DNA of 8,182 nucleotides, from contig CAZKDJ010000183.1 in the NCBI GenBank assembly GCA_964551295.1, forward strand, positions 1-8,182, read 5' to 3'. The stretch's first letter is position 1. Each line of letters opens with the position of its first letter. The stretch is from JAFGED01 sp964551295 (GTDB taxonomy: Bacteria > Chloroflexota > Anaerolineae > B4-G1). Of this stretch, positions 4,637 through 8,182 are shown piece by piece. The position numbers were made by a program, and so were the translations under genes. The notes under the pieces were generated by a model. The model saw only the letters and a program-made list of their open reading frames with translations, ran no database searches and was not told the origin of the DNA.

Positions 4637-7600
4637 ATGCCTATGCAAGAAAAACAAAAATCTTCGCGTAGCCTAGTGACCCTATTGACCTTTGCCTTCC
4701 TGGCCCTGAGCCTGGCCGTCCTGGTGGTTGCCATCACCAGCCAGATGGTCTTTAACCTCCAGAGCCAACAGCAGACCATTGCCGGCGAACAGCAACTTAT
4801 CGCCCAGGACGCGGCCAGCACCGTCGCCGCCTTTATACAGGAGAAATTCAACAGGCTGGAAACGGCCGCCAGGCTCAGCAGCCCAACGTCTGTCTCTCAA
4901 GAAGAACGGGAGAGCATCCTGGGGAACCTGATGGGCCTCGAGCCGGTCTTTCGCAACCTGATCCTGCTGGACTCGCAGGAACAAACACTGGCCCAGGCCT
5001 CCCGCATATCACAGGCCTCGGTGGAAAATCTCCTCCAGCGAGTCGACAGCGAATTGCTCGTGCAGGTCCGGCAGGGGAACAGGTACATCAGCTCGGTATA
5101 CGTCGACGACGTAACCAGCGAGCCGATGGTGGTCATAGCCGTCCCGGCCACAAATGCCTTTGGGGATTTTCAGGGGACGCTGATGGCCGAGGTAAACCTG
5201 AAGTTCATGTGGGATTTGGTGGACCAGCTGGAGATCGGCGAGACCGGCGTGGCCTATGTGGTGGACAGGGAAGGCAACCTGATCGCCTTTGAAGACGTCG
5301 CCCGCGTCCTGCGCGGCGAAAACGTAAGCGACCTGAACGAGGTCGGGGAATTCGTACGCAGTTCCGCGCCCGTCGACGAGACCGGGACGAGTGTATACTC
5401 GGGGATCGACGGAAAATCTGTCGTTGGGACCTACGTGCCCCTGGGGACACCCGACTGGGCCGTCGTGACCGAGGTGCCGGTAGCGGAGGCCTACCGAGAC
5501 TTTATCCGCAGCGCAGGGGTGTCGGCGGTCGTCATGGTAGCCGTAACTGTACTGGCCGGCTTCCTTGGCATCACCGCGGCACGGCGGCTGGCAGTACCCT
5601 TGATCAACCTGACCGAAACGGCCTCCCGGATCGCCGAGGGCGAGACGGACCTGCAAGCCAAGGTCGAAGGCCCCAGTGAGGTCTCCACCCTGGCCAGCGC
5701 GTTCAACCACATGACCGACCAGTTGCGTGAACTCATCGCCGGCCTGGAGAACCGTACCCGCGAGCTGGAGGCCAGCCAGCGCGTGACCTTCGCCGCCAGC
5801 GAACGCGTCACCCCCGACGAACTCCTCGATCTGGTGGTGAACTTGATCCGCGACCAGTTCGACCTGTACCACGCCCAGGTATACATCATCAACGAGGAAC
5901 AAGACGCAGCGGTGCTGCGACAGTCCACCGGCTATGCCGGACGCCAGCTCCTGCAGCGCGGACACAAAATCCCGCTGGATGCAACCGCCCTGGTCACCAA
6001 GGCGATCGAAACCGGCGCACCGGTGCTGGTTGACGACACCTCCCAGGACCCCGACTTTATGTCCAACCCCCTGCTCTCAGAGACCAAGTCGGAGCTGGTG
6101 GTACCGCTAAAGCTCAAAGAGCAGATCATCGGCGTGCTGGACGCGCAGGACCGCACACCGGGCCGGTTCGGCGAAAGCACCGTCAACCTGTTCCGGTCGA
6201 TGGCCAACCAAATCGCAACCCTGTTCGAGAACAGCGAGCTGCTCGAGCGCGTCACCGAACAGACCGAGTCGCTGACCATCTTTACCAACCAACTCCGAAC
6301 CGCCGCCGACATCGCCCGGCGGATGGGTACCATCCTCGATCCCGAACAATTGCTCAGCCAGACGGTCGAGCTACTCCAAAGCCGTTTCGGCCTGTACCAC
6401 GCCCACATCTACACACTGGACGAAGCAAACGGGCAGCTAGTCATGCGCTCGGGCTCCGGCGAGGTCGGCCGGGTGCTGCGCAAGCAAGGCCACTCGATCC
6501 CGCTCGACGCGGAGAAAAGCCTGGTAGCCCGCGCAGCTCGCAGCGAGGAGGTCGTGTTGGTGGAAGACACCAGCCTCGAATCCGACTTTCTGCCCAACCC
6601 GCTCCTGCCACAGACGCGTTCCGAGGTGGCGATCCCGCTGATCTCGGGCAACAAAGTGCTGGGCGTGCTCGACATCCAGGATAACCAACCCGACCGATTC
6701 ACCGACGCGGACATCGATACCTTCCGCACCCTGTCCGGGCAGATCGCCACCACCCTACAGACCGCCGGCGTCTTTGAGCAGACGCAACTGCGCCTGCGGG
6801 TCAGCCAGGCACTAGCCAGCGCTCAAACCGAGGAGCAGGTGCTGGACGCATTGATCCAGCAAGCGGGCCTGTATCCTCAGGGCGCAGTTGTCATCCAGTC
6901 CATTGACCCGGAGGCGCGTGAACTCACGGTGATCTCTCGCCGAGGTGCGGCCTTCGACAGCGGACTCGAGATACCCCCAGACGGGTCTCGCCTTACGACC
7001 TCGGATTTCCCGCTTCTCCAGCACGTCTCATCCGACACGCCTTTTGTGACGTCGAATCTGCTCCATGACGAGCGTATTGACCCTACGGCGCACGGGTTGT
7101 TGAGCCAGATGGGGCTTGTCAGTTTTGCTGCCCTACCCATCACGGCTGGAACTGAGTGGCTGGGGATCGTTGCCGTATCGTCCAAGGAAGAAGGGTTCTT
7201 TGACGAACGCAAACTGAATCTCTACCGCACCCTGGTCGAGCAAGGCGCCACGGCACTGCAGATCGCCCGCCTGAACGACGCCACCGAGCAAGAGAGAAAC
7301 TTTTCCGACACAGTGATTAACAGCCTGCCAACGACCTTCTTCATGTTAGATACCCAGGGAAATCTGATCCGCTGGAACAACAAGTTCTTGGAAATGTCGG
7401 GACTCTCACCGAAAGAGCTAAAAGACGTACAGGTAACCGACCTTGTTGTGGAAGAGGACCAGGCAGTGGTCTTGGAGACCGTACAAAAAGTATTTGCAGA
7501 AGGCCAAGCAGAGGTCGAGGCCCGTGGCCTATCCAAGGACAGGGGAGCTGTTCCCTATCACTTCACGGCAGCGCGCGCAATTGTAGATAACCAAGCATAC

Positions 7601-8182
7601 CTCGTGGGAGCAGGGCTCGACATCACCGAACGCAAGCGGGCCGAAGAGGAACGCGAGCGCTTTACCAACCAGCTCCGCACCGCCGCCGACTTGGCTGAGC
7701 AGGTTAACGCCATTCTCGACCCCGACCAACTGCTGCCCGAGGTGGTGAACGAGCTGCAAAACCGCTTTGGCCTGTACCACGTGCACGTCTACACGCTGTC
7801 CGAGCCAACGGCCGAGCAACTGGTCAACGCCGACGCCGCCGAGGTGTCTCGCCTCATGCGCGAGCGGCCCCTGACGCTGCGCGCCGGCTCCGGGGAGCCC
7901 GGCCAGAAGCTGCTCGAACGCGGGCACACCATCGCGCTCCACATAGAAAAGAGCCTGGTGGCCCGCGCTGCCCGCGACCGCAGGCCGGTCTTGGTGAACG
8001 ACACCACCGAGGATCCGGACTTTATGCCCAACCCGCTCTTGCCCGAGACCCGCTCGGAGGTGGCGGTTCCGCTACTGGCAGGCGAGAACGTGCTGGGTGT
8101 GCTCGATGTACAGGATAACCGGCCCGACCGCTTCACCCAGTCCGACGTCGACGTCCTGGTCACGCTGGCCGGGCAGATCGCC
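4637..8182 (+). CDS. Multi-domain membrane sensor: dCache-HAMP-GAF-GAF-GAF-PAS-GAF (3' end outside the window)
   Basis: The frame is open for 1182 codons to the window edge. Layout by residue: membrane helix about 13-37; extracytoplasmic dCache-like sensor about 45-288, including RYISSVYVDD (149-158) and GETGVAYVVDREGNLIAFED (201-220); second membrane helix about 292-315; HAMP about 316-368 (AVPLINL, then PSEVSTLASAFNHMTDQL); coiled linker; GAF1 about 394-530; linker; GAF2 about 565-712; GAF3, divergent, about 722-880; PAS about 889-1005, ending DITERKRAEEER; GAF4 about 1023 onward, cut. GAF1, 2 and 4 share a DPDFxxNPLLxxTxSE, VPL, GVLDxQD signature. The family normally ends in a HisKA/HATPase kinase, sometimes hybrid, but no catalytic region is in view, so kinase activity is inferred. 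The start is set by GAGGTGA. It probably senses ligand outside the membrane, perhaps delivered by the binding proteins just upstream, and acts on the double-receiver regulator. It could instead end in another output such as a cyclase or PP2C phosphatase. Confidence 0.9.
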   Translation, partial: MPMQEKQKSSRSLVTLLTFAFLALSLAVLVVAITSQMVFNLQSQQQTIAGEQQLIAQDAASTVAAFIQEKFNRLETAARLSSPTSVSQEERESILGNLMGLEPVFRNLILLDSQEQTLAQASRISQASVENLLQRVDSELLVQVRQGNRYISSVYVDDVTSEPMVVIAVPATNAFGDFQGTLMAEVNLKFMWDLVDQLEIGETGVAYVVDREGNLIAFEDVARVLRGENVSDLNEVGEFVRSSAPVDETGTSVYSGIDGKSVVGTYVPLGTPDWAVVTEVPVAEAYRDFIRSAGVSAVVMVAVTVLAGFLGITAARRLAVPLINLTETASRIAEGETDLQAKVEGPSEVSTLASAFNHMTDQLRELIAGLENRTRELEASQRVTFAASERVTPDELLDLVVNLIRDQFDLYHAQVYIINEEQDAAVLRQSTGYAGRQLLQRGHKIPLDATALVTKAIETGAPVLVDDTSQDPDFMSNPLLSETKSELVVPLKLKEQIIGVLDAQDRTPGRFGESTVNLFRSMANQIATLFENSELLERVTEQTESLTIFTNQLRTAADIARRMGTILDPEQLLSQTVELLQSRFGLYHAHIYTLDEANGQLVMRSGSGEVGRVLRKQGHSIPLDAEKSLVARAARSEEVVLVEDTSLESDFLPNPLLPQTRSEVAIPLISGNKVLGVLDIQDNQPDRFTDADIDTFRTLSGQIATTLQTAGVFEQTQLRLRVSQALASAQTEEQVLDALIQQAGLYPQGAVVIQSIDPEARELTVISRRGAAFDSGLEIPPDGSRLTTSDFPLLQHVSSDTPFVTSNLLHDERIDPTAHGLLSQMGLVSFAALPITAGTEWLGIVAVSSKEEGFFDERKLNLYRTLVEQGATALQIARLNDATEQERNFSDTVINSLPTTFFMLDTQGNLIRWNNKFLEMSGLSPKELKDVQVTDLVVEEDQAVVLETVQKVFAEGQAEVEARGLSKDRGAVPYHFTAARAIVDNQAYLVGAGLDITERKRAEEERERFTNQLRTAADLAEQVNAILDPDQLLPEVVNELQNRFGLYHVHVYTLSEPTAEQLVNADAAEVSRLMRERPLTLRAGSGEPGQKLLERGHTIALHIEKSLVARAARDRRPVLVNDTTEDPDFMPNPLLPETRSEVAVPLLAGENVLGVLDVQDNRPDRFTQSDVDVLVTLAGQIA
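6281..8182 (+). repeat. Intragenic duplication of a linker-GAF module (6281-6748 and 7661-8182)
   Basis: Both copies begin TTTACCAACCA and encode FTNQLRTAAD, then ILDPxQLL, RFGLYHxHxYTL, SLVARAAR, NPLLPxTRSEVAxPL, VLGVLDxQDNxPDRFT and a final GQIA. They align colinearly except for an extra 54 nt (18 codons) near 7826-7876 in the second copy. The intervening 6749-7660 encodes GAF3 and PAS, which are not part of the duplication. Confidence 0.8.

Noticed and set aside
5009..5965. Minus-strand open frame of 318 codons opposite the sensor
   Set aside because: It lies wholly antisense to the Cache-HAMP-GAF1 coding region, has no recognisable domain, and is the expected shadow of GC-rich codons.
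1..8182. tRNA, rRNA, CRISPR array, transposase or integrase
   Set aside because: I looked for tRNA-like folds, regularly spaced repeats and recombinase motifs and saw none.

Overview
The window looks like a Chloroflexota chromosome, probably the Anaerolineae/Caldilineae side. This rests on style rather than a marker gene: a very long sensor built from repeated, closely similar GAF modules joined by a recurring FTNQLRTAAD linker, lipoprotein-type solute-binding proteins, receiver-only regulators and fairly high, uneven GC. All genes supported here read on the + strand.

Region 1 (1-1186) is ordinary accessory or housekeeping DNA. It opens with a 91-nt nested palindrome, followed by a GNAT-like acetyltransferase gene interrupted by one in-frame TAA (113-619). 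An intact RidA-family enamine/imine deaminase follows (717-1127), with its own strong ribosome binding site and a structured 3' hairpin.

Region 2 (1187-4636) is the core of a signalling locus. A good sigma70-type promoter (1282-1310), preceded by an 11-bp-phased direct repeat, drives a response regulator made only of two receiver domains (1359-2156). A 57-codon reading frame overlaps its stop as ATGA and may be the stump of a lost partner gene. A 10-codon minigene with a near-ideal Shine-Dalgarno comes next. Two tandem, 84%-identical lipoprotein substrate-binding proteins of the ABC_sub_bind (PF04392, TrpX-like) family follow. No permease or ATPase gene follows them; instead there is a 154-nt spacer with two strong hairpins.

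Region 3 (4637-8182, open at the right edge) is one membrane sensor of at least 1182 residues: TM, extracytoplasmic dCache-like domain, TM, HAMP, GAF, GAF, GAF, PAS, GAF. Its output domain lies beyond the window. The second and fourth GAF modules are an intragenic duplication. The GAF3-PAS segment between them is markedly poorer in GC.

Working model (inference): the two tethered binding proteins capture related but different small ligands at the outer membrane face and present them to the Cache domain of the sensor, which signals to the double-receiver protein. This would be a LuxP/LuxQ- or ChvE/VirA-like arrangement built from a transporter-type binding protein. The most distinctive parts are the co-located diversified binding-protein pair, the missing transporter genes, and the gene-conversion-like mosaic between the copies.
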